Part shown: positions 15,053 through 24,928 of the stretch, piece by piece
Layout: every line of letters begins with the position of its first letter
How positions within the stretch are numbered: position 1 is the first letter of the stretch
Assembly (NCBI RefSeq): GCF_013522725.1
Contig: NZ_JAAMRF010000009.1
Coordinates: forward strand, 1-64,000
DNA: 64,000 bases
Direction: 5' to 3'
DNA from: Stutzerimonas azotifigens
Lineage (GTDB): Bacteria > Pseudomonadota > Gammaproteobacteria > Pseudomonadales > Pseudomonadaceae
Translations under genes and position numbers: made by a program
Notes under the pieces: model-generated
What the model saw: the letters and a program-made list of their open reading frames with translations, nothing else
The model's database searches: none
What the model was told of the DNA's origin: nothing

Positions 15053-15367
15053 ATGAGCAACGTCGACCAAACCATCCAAGGCATGAAGGCGAAATTCAAC
15101 TCCAGCGCGGCTGCCGGTCTGGACCTGATCTTCCAGTTCAACATCACCGATGCCGACAACTACTACATCGTGGTCAAGGACGGCACCTGTGACATCCAGC
15201 AGGGCGACTCCAGCGACGCCAACGTCACCCTGATCATGGATAGCGAGACGCTGCAGGGCATCATGACCGGCGAAACCGACGGCATGCAGGCATTCATGTC
15301 GGGCAAGCTGCGCACCGAGGGCGACATGATGCTGGCGTTGAAACTGGGCGAACTGTTCCCCAACTGA
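15053..15367 (+). CDS. SCP2 sterol-carrier-like lipid-binding protein
   Basis: The protein is 104 residues from ATG 15053, chosen because AAGGA lies seven bases upstream (ATG 15047 is too close). It is a single SCP2 domain: GLDLIFQFNITDADNYYIVV, then DANVTLIMDSETLQGIMTG, and the hydrophobic-pocket C-terminal helix MLALKLGELF. Such proteins bind fatty acyl or sterol-like lipids. Position next to an APH-type kinase and an SDR agrees with acyl-CoA metabolism. A strong terminator follows. Confidence 0.87.
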   Translation: MSNVDQTIQGMKAKFNSSAAAGLDLIFQFNITDADNYYIVVKDGTCDIQQGDSSDANVTLIMDSETLQGIMTGETDGMQAFMSGKLRTEGDMMLALKLGELFPN

Positions 15368-15393
15368 TATCGCTCGTTCGCCGTGAAAAAAGA

Positions 15394-15423
15394 AACCGAA
15401 GCCCTCTGGCTTCGGTTTTTTTT
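15394..15423 (+). terminator. Intrinsic terminator after the SCP2 gene
   Basis: The hairpin AACCGAAGCC-CTCT-GGCTTCGGTT is followed by a run of eight or more T residues. Confidence 0.93.
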
Positions 15424-15568
15424 CGCCCAGCCATCAGTGGCAATCATGCGCTCTGATCTAAGGGCAACACCCGCGCCGATAATGCCAGGAGCGGGGTTGG
15501 CGATACCGGGGCTGCCCATTAGATTAGCGGATCGCCTCGAGCTCCGAACATAATTAGAAGGGATAGAC

Positions 15569-16636
15569 ATGGCGCTTACCGACCAGACCAGCGCGATTCG
15601 CCAGGGTGAGGAATTGCCCGCGGACGTCATTGACGCCTACCTCAAGACGCATATCGACGGCCTCGTGGGCACACCTCGCATCAGCCAGTTTCCCGGCGGC
15701 GCTTCCAACCTGACCTACCTGCTCGAGTACCCGGACCAGGAATTCGTCCTACGTCGACCACCGTTCGGCCACAAGGCCAAATCGGCCCACGACATGGGCC
15801 GCGAGTACCGGATCCTCAATCAGCTCAACTCAGGCTTTCCCTACTGCCCCAAAGCCTACGTGCATTGCACCGACGAATCGGTGATCGGCGCCGAGTTCTA
15901 TGTGATGGAGCGCGTCAAGGGCATCATCCTGCGCGCCGAACTTCCATCGGAGCTAAGCTTCGATGCCTCCCAGACGCGAGCGCTCTGCGAAAGCTTCATC
16001 GACAAGTTCGTCGAATTGCACAACGTCGACTACCAGGCGTGCGGCCTGGGCGATCTGGGCAGGCCCGAGGGCTATGTGAAGCGCCAGATAGAGGGTTGGA
16101 TCGACCGTTACGAACGAGCCATGACCCCCGATGCCCCCAGCTGGGAGCCGGTCAAGGCATGGCTGAAGGACAAGATGCCCGCCGACCACCCCAAGCCCGC
16201 GATCGTCCACAACGATTACCGCTTCGACAATGTCATTCTCAGCGCCGAGAACCCGATGCAGATCATTGGCGTGCTCGACTGGGAACTGACCACTCTCGGC
16301 GATCCGCTGATGGATCTGGGCAATACCCTCGCCTACTGGATCGAAGCGGACGACCCGCAGCCAATGCAACTGATACGCCGCCAGCCGAGCCATATGCCCG
16401 GCATGCTCACCCGCCAGGGCTTCGCCGACTATTACGCCAGCCGTGCCGGGATCGAGATCCCCTGCATCGACTTCTACTATGTGTATGGGTTGTTTCGCCT
16501 GGCCGGGATCGTCCAGCAGATCTACTACCGCTTCCACCTCGGCCAGACCCAGGACAAGCGCTTCGCCCAGTTCATCCACATGAACAGGCTGCTGGAACAG
16601 AAGGCCTTGCAGGTGATAGGCCAGTCTTCGCTTTGA
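15569..16636 (+). CDS. APH-type phosphotransferase (acyl-CoA dehydrogenase-associated family)
   Basis: The protein has 355 residues with the aminoglycoside-phosphotransferase-like kinase fold. The catalytic loop HNDYRFDN is near residue 214, the metal-binding DWELTTLGDP near 238, and the nucleotide Lys is expected in the FVLRRPPFG region. The pattern (SQFPGGASNLTYLLEY at the N-terminus) is that of the subfamily related to the N-terminal kinase domain of eukaryotic ACAD10/11, linked to breakdown of 4-hydroxyacids, rather than antibiotic resistance. The SDR gene begins 58 bases downstream and probably shares its transcript. Confidence 0.85.
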   Translation: MALTDQTSAIRQGEELPADVIDAYLKTHIDGLVGTPRISQFPGGASNLTYLLEYPDQEFVLRRPPFGHKAKSAHDMGREYRILNQLNSGFPYCPKAYVHCTDESVIGAEFYVMERVKGIILRAELPSELSFDASQTRALCESFIDKFVELHNVDYQACGLGDLGRPEGYVKRQIEGWIDRYERAMTPDAPSWEPVKAWLKDKMPADHPKPAIVHNDYRFDNVILSAENPMQIIGVLDWELTTLGDPLMDLGNTLAYWIEADDPQPMQLIRRQPSHMPGMLTRQGFADYYASRAGIEIPCIDFYYVYGLFRLAGIVQQIYYRFHLGQTQDKRFAQFIHMNRLLEQKALQVIGQSSL

Positions 16637-16694
16637 GTTCGTACTTCAAACATCGCGGCCAGCTGCGCCGCTGACCAAAAACAAGGAATCCGAC

Positions 16695-17462
16695 ATGCCC
16701 AAGACCACCCTTTTCGACCTGGACGGCAAGATCGCCTTCGTCTCTGGCGCCAGCCGCGGCATCGGCGAAGCCATCGCCAAGCTGCTCGCCCAGCAGGGCG
16801 CTCATGTGATCGTTTCCAGTCGCAAGCTCGACGGTTGCCAGGCAGTGGCCAATGCGATCACCGCGGCCGGAGGCAAGGCTACCGCCGTTGCCTGCCACAT
16901 CGGCGAGATGGAGCAGATCCAGTCGGTCTTCGCGCAGATCCGCGAACAGTTCGGTCGCCTCGATATCCTGGTCAACAACGCCGCGACCAACCCGCAGTTC
17001 GGCCATGTGCTGGACACCGACCTGTCGGCCTTCCAGAAAACCATCGACGTGAACATTCGCGGTTATTTCTACATGTCGATCGAGGCCGGCAAGCTGATGC
17101 GCGAGCACGGTGGCGGCAGCATCATCAACGTGGCCTCGATCAACGGCGTTTCTCCCGGCAACTTCCAGGGCATCTACTCGATCACCAAGGGCGCAGTCAT
17201 CAACATGACCAAGGTGTTCGCCAAGGAATGCGCCCAGTTCGGCATCCGCTGCAATGCATTATTGCCGGGCCTGACCGACACCAAGTTCGCTTCCGCGCTG
17301 GTCAAGAACGACGCCATCCGCGAACTCGCGCTGCAGCAGATCCCGCTGCGCCGCGTTGCGGACCCGGGCGAGATGGCAGGCGCCGTGCTCTACCTGGCCA
17401 GCGACGCCTCCAGCTACACCACCGGCGTGTCGCTGAATGTCGACGGTGGCTACCTTTCCTGA
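16695..17462 (+). CDS. Short-chain dehydrogenase/reductase
   Basis: The protein has 255 residues, classical SDR size. The NAD(P)-binding motif is VSGASRGIGEA near residue 17, the structural NNAAT motif near 95, the catalytic Ser in INVASINGVS and YSITK containing the Tyr-X3-Lys pair. The C-terminus GVSLNVDGG is typical. It shares orientation with the APH-type kinase and likely acts on the same pathway. Substrate is not determined. A terminator follows immediately. Confidence 0.9.
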   Translation: MPKTTLFDLDGKIAFVSGASRGIGEAIAKLLAQQGAHVIVSSRKLDGCQAVANAITAAGGKATAVACHIGEMEQIQSVFAQIREQFGRLDILVNNAATNPQFGHVLDTDLSAFQKTIDVNIRGYFYMSIEAGKLMREHGGGSIINVASINGVSPGNFQGIYSITKGAVINMTKVFAKECAQFGIRCNALLPGLTDTKFASALVKNDAIRELALQQIPLRRVADPGEMAGAVLYLASDASSYTTGVSLNVDGGYLS

Positions 17463-17480
17463 TAGCGCGCCGTTACAAAA

Positions 17481-17509
17481 AAAGGGAGCCTGATCGGCTC
17501 CCTTTTTTA
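17481..17509. terminator. Bidirectional intrinsic terminator
   Basis: AAAGGGAGCC-TGATC-GGCTCCCTTT with an A run before and a T run after serves both the SDR gene (rightward) and the convergent gene at 17523-18170 (leftward). Confidence 0.92.
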
Positions 17510-17522
17510 TACCTACCCGGTA

Positions 17523-18170
17523 TCACCAGTCTTTGAGCGCCTGGGTGGCCGCTGGATTCATAGGCTGCACCATCAGGCCGGTTGGCGCCAGGTTCACCTG
17601 GAATACCGCACCGTTGGCAATCGGCATGTAGTTGACTCGGCGCGCTTCGGAATCGACGAGGTACAGGTCACGCCCGGCCAGACGCAGCCAGCGCCAGAAG
17701 TCCAGTCCCAGTGGGCTTTCGGAAAGCGACACCAGCGCATGCCGTGCCTGACCCTGCTGCTCGACGGCCAGGTAACGCGCCGACAATCTGTCGAGGCGGT
17801 AGCCGGGCTCCAGTCCGATCAGCTCAGCCAGGCCTTTCCAGCGCAGGATGCGCATGTCCAGCTGCCAAAGATCACCTTCCAGGGTGACGCGGCGCTCATC
17901 ATTACCCTGCACCAACCTGACGTCATAGCGTTGCGCGCCATCGGCATTGAAGGTCAACGTCACCACGGGACCGGTGTCCGGCAGCGGCCGGTAGTTGTGT
18001 ACGTCATACGCAATCACCCCGATCAACGAGCCCAGCGCCAGCACCGCAAGCCCGAACGTGCCGCGCAGCCAACCCAGCAACCACTGCCCGCCCAGCAACA
18101 GGCGCAACGCCACCAACACCACGATCAATGCCAGAAACGCGACGGCCATTGCCAGCCCAAGGTATTGCAT
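17523..18170 (-). CDS. Membrane-anchored protein of unknown function
   Basis: The product is 215 residues with two transmembrane helices at the N-terminus (about 3-25 and 33-56), then a soluble, probably periplasmic domain with NYRPLPDTGPVVTLTFNADG and RVTLEGDLWQLDMRILRWKG. The beta-rich soluble part shows no motif I can name. Homologues in Pseudomonas sometimes carry an efflux-pump label, which the sequence does not support because there are only two helices and no transporter motifs. Monocistronic. Confidence 0.72.
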   Translation of the reverse strand: MQYLGLAMAVAFLALIVVLVALRLLLGGQWLLGWLRGTFGLAVLALGSLIGVIAYDVHNYRPLPDTGPVVTLTFNADGAQRYDVRLVQGNDERRVTLEGDLWQLDMRILRWKGLAELIGLEPGYRLDRLSARYLAVEQQGQARHALVSLSESPLGLDFWRWLRLAGRDLYLVDSEARRVNYMPIANGAVFQVNLAPTGLMVQPMNPAATQALKDW

Positions 18171-18301
18171 GAGGATTCATCCTTCCCTGTGAAAGTCGAA
18201 ATTATCCGTACCCACTCAGCTGTCTACCGACGACTGCTTGGCACATTGATCATGATAAAGGATGGCGCATGAAGGCGATGGGGAGTGGTTCGCAGTCGCG
18301 C

Positions 18302-19135
18302 TCAGCGCGGAAAGGCCGGTGGCTCAAGGCCCAGGCGCGACGCCACGTAGAGATCGATCAGGTATCGCGCAATAGACTGTCGTGCGGGCAACACGGGTAG
18401 CGCATGGATGGAAAACCAGCGAGCATCCTCGATCTCTTCGGGCTGCGGCACGATCTCTCCGCTGTCGTACTGCGCATGGAAGCCGAGCATCAGCGAGTGA
18501 GGAAAAGGCCAGCCCTGGCTGCCGATATACCTGAGGTCGCGAACGGCCACGCCCACTTCCTCACGCACCTCACGCTCGACGCACTGCTCGACCGATTCTC
18601 CCGGCTCGACGAAACCGGCCAGGGTGCTGTAGACCCCAGGCGCGAAGCGTGCCGAGCGCGCCAGCAGCAGCTCGTCGCCACGGGTAACCAGCACGATCAT
18701 ACTTGGCGACAGGCGTGGGTACTGATGCAGTCCGCATGCCGGGCAATGCATGGCCCGCTCGCCGGTACGCTGTTGCATGGGCGTGCCGCAGCTACCACAG
18801 AAACGATGTTGATGCGCCCAGGTACCGATCTGCGCCGCGAATCCCAGCATGCGGAACAGATCGCGGTCGCCGTCCTGCAGCATGAACTGCCTCAGGCCCT
18901 GCCAGCGCGCCCCAGGGACGTCTTCATTCTGCGCGATCTCGAAGAGGAACACCGGCTCCCCGTCGAAATACCCCAGCCCCTGTTCGCTGACCACGCCCAG
19001 ATCAAGCCGGTACAGCCAGTCCCGTGGAAAAAGCACGCCGTTGTCGTCGAATAAAAATTGCTGCTGGCTATGCACCAGAGCCCACCCGCCCGGCTGTGCC
19101 GGATCGAGCAGCTCTGGTTGCCAGCGAAGGCTCAT
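18302..19135 (-). CDS. nudC: NADH pyrophosphatase / NAD-RNA decapping hydrolase NudC
   Basis: The protein has 277 residues. A zinc ribbon is formed by Cys113, Cys116, Cys131 and Cys134. The Nudix box runs about residues 174-196 ([20 protein letters not shown]), followed by the NudC-specific [13 protein letters not shown]. The enzyme hydrolyses NADH to NMNH and AMP and removes NAD caps from RNA. It starts at ATG 19133-19135, which overlaps the stop of fimL (TGATG arrangement), so it is translated with fimL. Confidence 0.93.
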   Translation of the reverse strand: MSLRWQPELLDPAQPGGWALVHSQQQFLFDDNGVLFPRDWLYRLDLGVVSEQGLGYFDGEPVFLFEIAQNEDVPGARWQGLRQFMLQDGDRDLFRMLGFAAQIGTWAHQHRFCGSCGTPMQQRTGERAMHCPACGLHQYPRLSPSMIVLVTRGDELLLARSARFAPGVYSTLAGFVEPGESVEQCVEREVREEVGVAVRDLRYIGSQGWPFPHSLMLGFHAQYDSGEIVPQPEEIEDARWFSIHALPVLPARQSIARYLIDLYVASRLGLEPPAFPR

Positions 19136-20817
19136 CAGGCCGCCACCGGGAGACCCAGGGCTCGCACGCTTTCGGCCGTGAGGTCGAGCACGCTGGAGCG
19201 GCTCTGATCGCGGCGCAGTATGGCCCCGCCTTCAAGGTAGTACTCGAGGCTGGTCAGTGCGTCGGCAAGCGTCTCGAGCATTTGCTCGGATGGCATCTGC
19301 GGGCTGTCGATCATTTCCTTCTGGATGTACTCGGCGCACGCACCGATCAGTTCCGCCGCGCGTGCCTGGTCGAGGAACGTCAGGCCACCACGCACGGCCA
19401 GCAGGCTGAACGGCACGTTGGCCAAATGCAGCTTGTCGCCGTTGGACTCCAGGTAAGCAGTAATCGCCCGCTTGGCCAGCGCAAGGCCGGCAGTAGCCTC
19501 GTCGAGCACGACGATGCGCGCCTCGGTCAGCTGATGGTTGGCGAAGGTCTCGCCTTCCTGGCCAGGCTGCGCAATCTGCGGACGCGCATCGCGACGCTCG
19601 CCACGCTCCAGGCTGGCGACCATGCTCTCTACATAGAGCACGGCATCGGCAAGCTTCTGCAGCACTTCCGGCTGCGGCGCCTCTTCATGGCTCCAGGCAC
19701 TGACCACCTGCAGCTGCGCGTGCAGCGCGTTGGCCGCAGAAGAAAGCCCCACCATGCCCAGGGTCTTCGCCAGCTTGGCGATCAGGGTATGCAGCGAGGA
19801 GAAGGCTTCGGCCGGCGCGGTACCGCGCTCGACCAGATCGAGCAGGTCCTTGAGGCTGGCCATCTCTTCGCGAATGGCCGAAGACAGGGATTTCATCACC
19901 GCCTGCCCCGGACCAGACAGACGATGGTATTCCTCTTCAAGCATGTGATCGGTGAACGGCAGCGAGGCCAGACCGAAAACATCGCGTACCTGGCTTACGG
20001 TAGGACCTGCGCTGTCGGCCAAGGCCACCAGATAGAGAAGTTCCTTGAGCAGGTTGCGCGGCGCCTCGTAGCCCGGATTACCGACGACCTGTCTGAGTTC
20101 GCGGTCGAGTCGGGAAAACAGCTGCTTGCGCGATTTGCGCGGCAGCAACTGGCCGTCGAGCTGAGCCTCCAGCGCCGCACTGCCCAGCCAGCACAGCCGG
20201 CCGCTGGGGGAATGACAGAGCAGCGCATCAAGACGAGTGAGCGCACGAACCATCAGCTTCAGGCTGGCCTGCAGGTTTTGTTCGCGAAGGAAGCCAAGCA
20301 GGCCGACCTGGTACATGTGCCGCAACCGGCGCGCTTCGCCTGCCAGATCTGCCGGGGCCTTGGATGCACGCCCGAGATCCGGACGCGGCTGGTCGAGGCG
20401 TACGCTGAAAAAGAAGCTTTCCGGCAACGGCGGCTGCGCCGCGGCGAGACGCAAGGCATTGATCGCCGGCAGTAACAGTTCGGGGATCTCCTGACGGCTG
20501 GCGTCGACGCTTTCCAGGTAGCGCCCGAGCACATAGAGCGCATTGCTCAACGCCGCCAGCTGGGTGTCGCGATCTTCCCCGGCGCCGACCGGTATGTCGG
20601 TCGCAAGCTGCAGGATTTCCTGCGCAAGCAGTTCGGCACCAGTGAGCTCGATGAGGTTCAGCGTACCGCGAACCTGATGCAGGCTTTCGACCGCCTGCTG
20701 TAGCAGGCTGCCGTTGTTGCGATCGACGATGAAGTGCTCGAGGCTCTGCTCGGCCTCTTCCATGGTGGCGAACAACTCATCGCGAACGAGACTGAGTGAT
20801 GTAGCTCCAGTAACCAT
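19135..20817 (-). CDS. fimL: Pilus/twitching regulator FimL
   Basis: The protein is 560 residues from ATG 20815-20817 ([20 protein letters not shown]). It resembles the N-terminal part of the chemosensory kinase ChpA, with Hpt-like helical bundles but no kinase or CheW domain. The first Hpt-like helix has [13 protein letters not shown], where the usual Lys after His is Arg. In Pseudomonas aeruginosa FimL connects the Chp system with FimV and adenylate cyclase, controlling type IV pili and virulence gene expression. An upstream frame extension to 20865 overlaps the preceding gene and is not needed. Confidence 0.87.
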   Translation of the reverse strand: MVTGATSLSLVRDELFATMEEAEQSLEHFIVDRNNGSLLQQAVESLHQVRGTLNLIELTGAELLAQEILQLATDIPVGAGEDRDTQLAALSNALYVLGRYLESVDASRQEIPELLLPAINALRLAAAQPPLPESFFFSVRLDQPRPDLGRASKAPADLAGEARRLRHMYQVGLLGFLREQNLQASLKLMVRALTRLDALLCHSPSGRLCWLGSAALEAQLDGQLLPRKSRKQLFSRLDRELRQVVGNPGYEAPRNLLKELLYLVALADSAGPTVSQVRDVFGLASLPFTDHMLEEEYHRLSGPGQAVMKSLSSAIREEMASLKDLLDLVERGTAPAEAFSSLHTLIAKLAKTLGMVGLSSAANALHAQLQVVSAWSHEEAPQPEVLQKLADAVLYVESMVASLERGERRDARPQIAQPGQEGETFANHQLTEARIVVLDEATAGLALAKRAITAYLESNGDKLHLANVPFSLLAVRGGLTFLDQARAAELIGACAEYIQKEMIDSPQMPSEQMLETLADALTSLEYYLEGGAILRRDQSRSSVLDLTAESVRALGLPVAA

Positions 20818-20854
20818 GCCTAGTGCGCCTCCCGCGCAACGTTCAGGTGGTGCA

Positions 20855-21667
20855 TCAGTCGGCAAAGTCCGGCTTCTGTTTACTCATATGCGCTGCCATG
20901 GCCACTTTCAGATCGGCCGATTGCAGCATGGCGGCATTCCAGGTGGCGATGTATTCCAGGCCGTCGTCGACACGGTGATCGCGCATGTAGCGGATCATTT
21001 CCTTGGTCCCCCGAATCGCCACCGGGGATTTCTCGGCAATTTCCCGCGCCAGCGTGAATACGCCATCGAGCAGTGCTGCCTGATCGGCATAGGTGCGGTT
21101 GACCAGGCCGATAGCCCTGGCCTCTTCACCCTCGACGGTACGGCCAGTGAAGGCCAGTTCGCGCATCATGCCATCGCCGATGATGCGTGGCAGCCGTTGT
21201 AGCGTGCCTACATCCGCCGCCATGCCCATGTCGATCTCGCGAATCGAGAACTGCGCATCGAGCGTGCAATAGCGCATGTCACAGGCCGAGACCAGATCGA
21301 TCGCGCCGCCCAGACAGTAACCGTGGATGGCCGCGATCACCGGCTTGCGACACAGGTCCACGGCATTGAACGACGCCTGCAACGAAAGGATCTTGCGCCG
21401 CAGCCGCTCGGCATTGCGGCCGACATCCTTGCCCAGCTCGCTGGCCGCCTGGGCCAGAAGCAGCAAATCGATACCCGAAGAGAAATGCTTGCCCGCACCG
21501 GACAAAACGACCACGCGCACCTCGTCCGTCTCGTCTATCCAGCGGAAGATCTCGACGATCTCCGACCAGAAGTCGGCGTTCATGGCGTTGACCTTATCGG
21601 GTCGGTTGATCACCACATGGGCGACCTTGTCGGCCAGCTCTATACGGAAGGCTTTGTACTCGATCAC
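20855..21667 (-). CDS. Crotonase-family enzyme (dienoyl-CoA isomerase-like)
   Basis: From GTG 21665-21667, preceded by GGGAGA at a proper distance, the protein is 270 residues (VIEYKAFRIELADKVAHVVI). The frame is open to 21703. Crotonase features: KHFSSGIDLLLL (oxyanion segment), AAIHGYCLGGAIDLVSACD near residue 115, and SIREIDMGMAADVGTLQRLP, whose Glu/Asp pattern resembles delta-3,5-delta-2,4-dienoyl-CoA isomerase. It would act in beta-oxidation of unsaturated acyl-CoAs. It lies upstream of fimL in the same direction, 37 bases apart. Confidence 0.85.
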   Translation of the reverse strand: MIEYKAFRIELADKVAHVVINRPDKVNAMNADFWSEIVEIFRWIDETDEVRVVVLSGAGKHFSSGIDLLLLAQAASELGKDVGRNAERLRRKILSLQASFNAVDLCRKPVIAAIHGYCLGGAIDLVSACDMRYCTLDAQFSIREIDMGMAADVGTLQRLPRIIGDGMMRELAFTGRTVEGEEARAIGLVNRTYADQAALLDGVFTLAREIAEKSPVAIRGTKEMIRYMRDHRVDDGLEYIATWNAAMLQSADLKVAMAAHMSKQKPDFAD

Positions 21668-21842
21668 GCTATCTCCCTCGACAGCCAGGGCACTTAGACG
21701 CAAGGCAAAGATCTAAGCCGCGCAACTATAACAAGCGCAGGGGGAATGTCGATGCGGGACGATGTGAATCAGCCCACGGCATGAGTTAAGAAGATTTTTG
21801 ACATTACACACATAAGCCTCTGATGAATGGCACAAAGCGGTC

Positions 21843-24095
21843 TCAAATCCCACGAATGCAGTCCACCGTGTAGATCGCGCCTGACGGGTCCACTTCGTTC
21901 TGCAAGCCATGGACATCGGCGTCGAATCCAGGGAAGCGCGTCGCGAACGTCTGGGCGAAGCGCAGGTAATCCAGAATCGAACGGCTCTCGGCCGTGAAGC
22001 GCTCGCCGGGCATGATCAGCGGAATGCCCGGCGGATAAGGCACCAGCATCACCGCGGCCACGCGCCCTTCCAGCTCATCGAGCGGGACCGCCTCTACGTC
22101 CCCGCGCACCAGCTTGTCATACGCATCGGCGGGCTTCATCGCCTGCTCGGGCAGAACGGTGTACATCCTGCGCATCGCGCGTGCAGTGGCATTCTCCCGA
22201 TAGCAGCCATGCAGGGCGTCGCAAAGGTCGCGCAACCCCATGCCCTGGTAGGTCAAGGCACCTGCCCGTGCTACCGAAGGCAAGGCATCGCACAGAGGCA
22301 GGTTGGCATCGTAGTGCCGCTTGAACTCCAGCAGTTCGGTCAGCAGCGTGCTCCACTTGCCTTTGGTGATGCCCATGGAAAACAGCACGAGCATCGAGTA
22401 CAGCCCGGTCTTCTCGACCACCAGCCCGCGCTCCCAGAGAAACTTGCTGACCACAGCCGCCGGGATGCCCCGCTCGCCCAGCCCGCCGGATGCGGTGAGC
22501 CCGGGCGTGACCAGAGTGACCTTGATCGGGTCGAGCAGTACGTAGTCGGGTGCGATCTCGCCAAAGCCGTGCCAGGACGCATCGGGCTCCAGCAGCCAGT
22601 CTCGCACCGTCACCTCATCGACACCGTCGGCCGACTCGGGCTGCCAGATCCCGAACCACCAGTCATCCGCAGCGAGGTTGGCGCCCAGGTTGGCCAGCGC
22701 ACGGCGAAAACTCAGCGCCTCGTCGAAAGTCTCCTGGATCAGCGAACGCCCGGCAGGCCCCTCCATCATCGCCGAAGCGACATCCAGCGACGCGAGAATG
22801 CCGTACTGCGGAGAGGTGGAGATGTGCATCATGAAGGCTTCGTTGAAACGGTCGCGATCGAGCTGACGCGTTTGGCTGTCCAGCACATGGATCATCGAAG
22901 CCTGGCTGAAGGCCGCCAGCAGTTTGTGGGTCGAATGGGTGGTGAACACCAGTGGCCCCTGCTCCCGGGTATCCATCCCGTAGCGGCCGTCATAGAACTC
23001 ATGGAACGCCGCATAGGCGTACCAGGCCTCGTCGAAATGCAGCGCCTGGACCGAGTCACCCAGCGTGCGCTTGATCAGATTGGCGTTGTAGCAGAGCCCG
23101 TCGTAGGTGGAGTTGGTCACCACGGCCAGACGAACCTTCGGTTCTCGCCCACGGGTCAGCGGGTTGGCATCGATCTTTGCCTGAATCGATTCGCGACTGA
23201 ACTCGTTTAGCGGAATCGGCCCGATGATGCCCAGCTCGTTGCGTGACGGCGTGAGGTACAGCGGAATCGCCCCGGTCATGATGATCGAGTGCAGGATCGA
23301 CTTATGGCAGTTGCGATCCACCAGCACCAGGTCGTCGCGCGCGACCATCGAGTGCCAGACGATCTTGTTCGCGGTAGAGGTGCCGTTGATGACGAAGAAG
23401 GTATGGTCGGCACCGAAGTTGCGCGCGGCGCGCTCCTCGGCAGCGGCCAGCGGGCCGGTATGGTCCAGCAGCGAACCGAGTTCGGGCACCGAGACCGAGA
23501 GATCCGAACGCAGCGTGTTTTCACCGAAGAACTGATGGAATGCCTGACCGACCGGACTCTTGCGAAACGCCACGCCGCCGCCATGCCCTGGCGTATGCCA
23601 GGAATAGTTGGACTCGCCGGTATGCTGAACCAGGGCGCGAAAGAATGGCGGCAACAGCCCTTCCAGGTAGTTGCGCGCCGCGCGGGCCACCTGGCGAGCC
23701 AGGAACGGCACCGTGTCCTCGTAGAGATAGAGCAAGCCACGCAGCTCGTTGAGGTCCGCCATGGCTTCAGCCGGTGCGTTCTCGATGGTGATCTGCTCGC
23801 CAAGGGCGAAGATCGGCAGCTTCGGCGCACGCCGTCGGGCCACTCGAATCAGCTCGACGACGTCGTGCAGCAAGCGCTGGTTGTCCCCAGCGCCCTCGGC
23901 GGCCACCAGAATGCAGGCCAATCCGTGGTGAGTCGAGGCGACGATCCGCCCCTCGGCCGAACTCACCGTCGGCAGAATGGTGAAGCCGTCCTGCTCCAGC
24001 TCCGTAGCAATACCACGCACGCGCTCGCCAGCGACGGTGTCGGCCTTGATGTCGCGGTGGACGATGAGGATCGGAAACTTGAGGTCTTTGTACAT
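21843..24095 (-). CDS. ldcA: Lysine/arginine/ornithine decarboxylase (LdcA-type)
   Basis: The protein has 750 residues with the three-part fold I architecture: an N-terminal wing domain (LIVHRDIKADTVAGERVRGI), the PLP-binding core, and a C-terminal domain. The PLP lysine is in FTTHSTHKLLAAF at about residue 390. YSWHTPGHGGGVAFRKSPVG near 167 and FGADHTFFVINGTSTANKIV near 228 are family hallmarks. The sequence follows Pseudomonas LdcA, which decarboxylates lysine to cadaverine. It is downstream of dnaQ in the same direction. The start region contains an inverted repeat that can hide the ribosome site (24104-24125). ArgR control is known for ldcA in P. aeruginosa but I did not identify a site. 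Confidence 0.93.
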   Translation of the reverse strand: MYKDLKFPILIVHRDIKADTVAGERVRGIATELEQDGFTILPTVSSAEGRIVASTHHGLACILVAAEGAGDNQRLLHDVVELIRVARRRAPKLPIFALGEQITIENAPAEAMADLNELRGLLYLYEDTVPFLARQVARAARNYLEGLLPPFFRALVQHTGESNYSWHTPGHGGGVAFRKSPVGQAFHQFFGENTLRSDLSVSVPELGSLLDHTGPLAAAEERAARNFGADHTFFVINGTSTANKIVWHSMVARDDLVLVDRNCHKSILHSIIMTGAIPLYLTPSRNELGIIGPIPLNEFSRESIQAKIDANPLTRGREPKVRLAVVTNSTYDGLCYNANLIKRTLGDSVQALHFDEAWYAYAAFHEFYDGRYGMDTREQGPLVFTTHSTHKLLAAFSQASMIHVLDSQTRQLDRDRFNEAFMMHISTSPQYGILASLDVASAMMEGPAGRSLIQETFDEALSFRRALANLGANLAADDWWFGIWQPESADGVDEVTVRDWLLEPDASWHGFGEIAPDYVLLDPIKVTLVTPGLTASGGLGERGIPAAVVSKFLWERGLVVEKTGLYSMLVLFSMGITKGKWSTLLTELLEFKRHYDANLPLCDALPSVARAGALTYQGMGLRDLCDALHGCYRENATARAMRRMYTVLPEQAMKPADAYDKLVRGDVEAVPLDELEGRVAAVMLVPYPPGIPLIMPGERFTAESRSILDYLRFAQTFATRFPGFDADVHGLQNEVDPSGAIYTVDCIRGI

Positions 24096-24103
24096 GCGCC
24101 GTT

Positions 24104-24125
24104 CCTGAAGGAATTCTCCTTCAGG
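24104..24125 (-). promoter_or_regulatory. Hairpin in the ldcA leader that overlaps the ribosome binding site
   Basis: CCTGAAGGA-ATTC-TCCTTCAGG is a perfect 9-bp stem. In the leftward transcript its distal arm contains the AGGA that sits about eight bases before the ldcA ATG (24093-24095). Folding would therefore hide the ribosome site. No U run follows, so it is not a standard terminator for dnaQ. Confidence 0.6.
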
Positions 24126-24170
24126 GTAGAGGCTTGAGGCCCGCTGGCAAACCCGGTCGCGAGGCGCCCG

Positions 24171-24917
24171 TCAGGCATTTGGCGCGGAAGGCTGCTCCAG
24201 CTGTGCCCAAAGCGAGGCGCCACCGGCCGACTTCTCGATGGCCGCCAGCCGCGCGACATGCAGCGCGATCTCCTCTTCGCTGGCACGCAGAACCTTCGTG
24301 TGGCGGCGATCCGCGGGTAGACGCCGAATCGGCGTGGGCACCGCCCGGCCGCCACTGTTCTGGTCGGCACCATCACCGGCCAGGGACAGGTTGGTCTGTC
24401 CGCCGGTCATGGTCAGGTAGACGTCGGCAAGGATCTCGGCGTCGAGCAAGGCGCCGTGCAGGTCGCGACCGGAGTTGTCGACACCATAGCGCTTGCACAG
24501 GGCATCGAGGCTGTTGCGCTGACCCGGGTGGCGCTCGCGCGCCATCAGCAGGGTGTCGAGCACCGAACAATGATCAGTGATTTCGGCACGATCGCGCTGA
24601 CCGAGCAGGGCGAATTCGTTATTGATGAAGCCGATGTCGAACGCCGCGTTGTGGATGATCAGCTGCGAGTCCTTGATGAACTCGAAGAATTCGTCGGCAA
24701 CGTCCCGAAAGCGCGGCTTGTCCACCAGAAACTCGTTGGTGATCCCGTGTACCGCGATGGCGCCCTCGTCCACTTCCCGATCAGGTTGCAGATAGACATG
24801 GTAATGCCGGCCGGTCAGCTTTCGGCCGATGACTTCCACACAACCGATCTCGATGATTCGGTGACCATCGGTGACTGGCATGCCAGTGGTTTCGGTATCG
24901 AGTACTACGCTGCGCAT
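24171..24917 (-). CDS. dnaQ: DNA polymerase III epsilon subunit (3'-5' proofreading exonuclease)
   Basis: The protein has 248 residues. DEDDh exonuclease motifs are present: LDTETTG at residues 6-12 (Asp, Glu), HNAAFDIGF near 95, and HGALLDAEILAD near 160 with the catalytic His and Asp. The C-terminal part, including the basic/Pro-rich linker, matches the segment that binds the alpha subunit. It removes misincorporated nucleotides during chromosome replication. It starts 11 bases after rnhA, so the two are co-transcribed. Confidence 0.95.
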   Translation of the reverse strand: MRSVVLDTETTGMPVTDGHRIIEIGCVEVIGRKLTGRHYHVYLQPDREVDEGAIAVHGITNEFLVDKPRFRDVADEFFEFIKDSQLIIHNAAFDIGFINNEFALLGQRDRAEITDHCSVLDTLLMARERHPGQRNSLDALCKRYGVDNSGRDLHGALLDAEILADVYLTMTGGQTNLSLAGDGADQNSGGRAVPTPIRRLPADRRHTKVLRASEEEIALHVARLAAIEKSAGGASLWAQLEQPSAPNA

Positions 24918-24928
24918 CTGTTGCTCGC

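Noticed and set aside
15569-16636. Aminoglycoside resistance kinase
   Set aside because: The fold is APH-like, but the sequence pattern and neighbours (SCP2, SDR) fit the acyl-CoA-associated subfamily.
17523-18170. Multidrug efflux pump label
   Set aside because: Only two membrane helices and a soluble domain are present; there are no transporter motifs.
21790-21842. Possible promoter TTGACA on the plus strand between ldcA and the crotonase gene
   Set aside because: It has no acceptable -10 at a proper distance and no plus-strand gene to serve.
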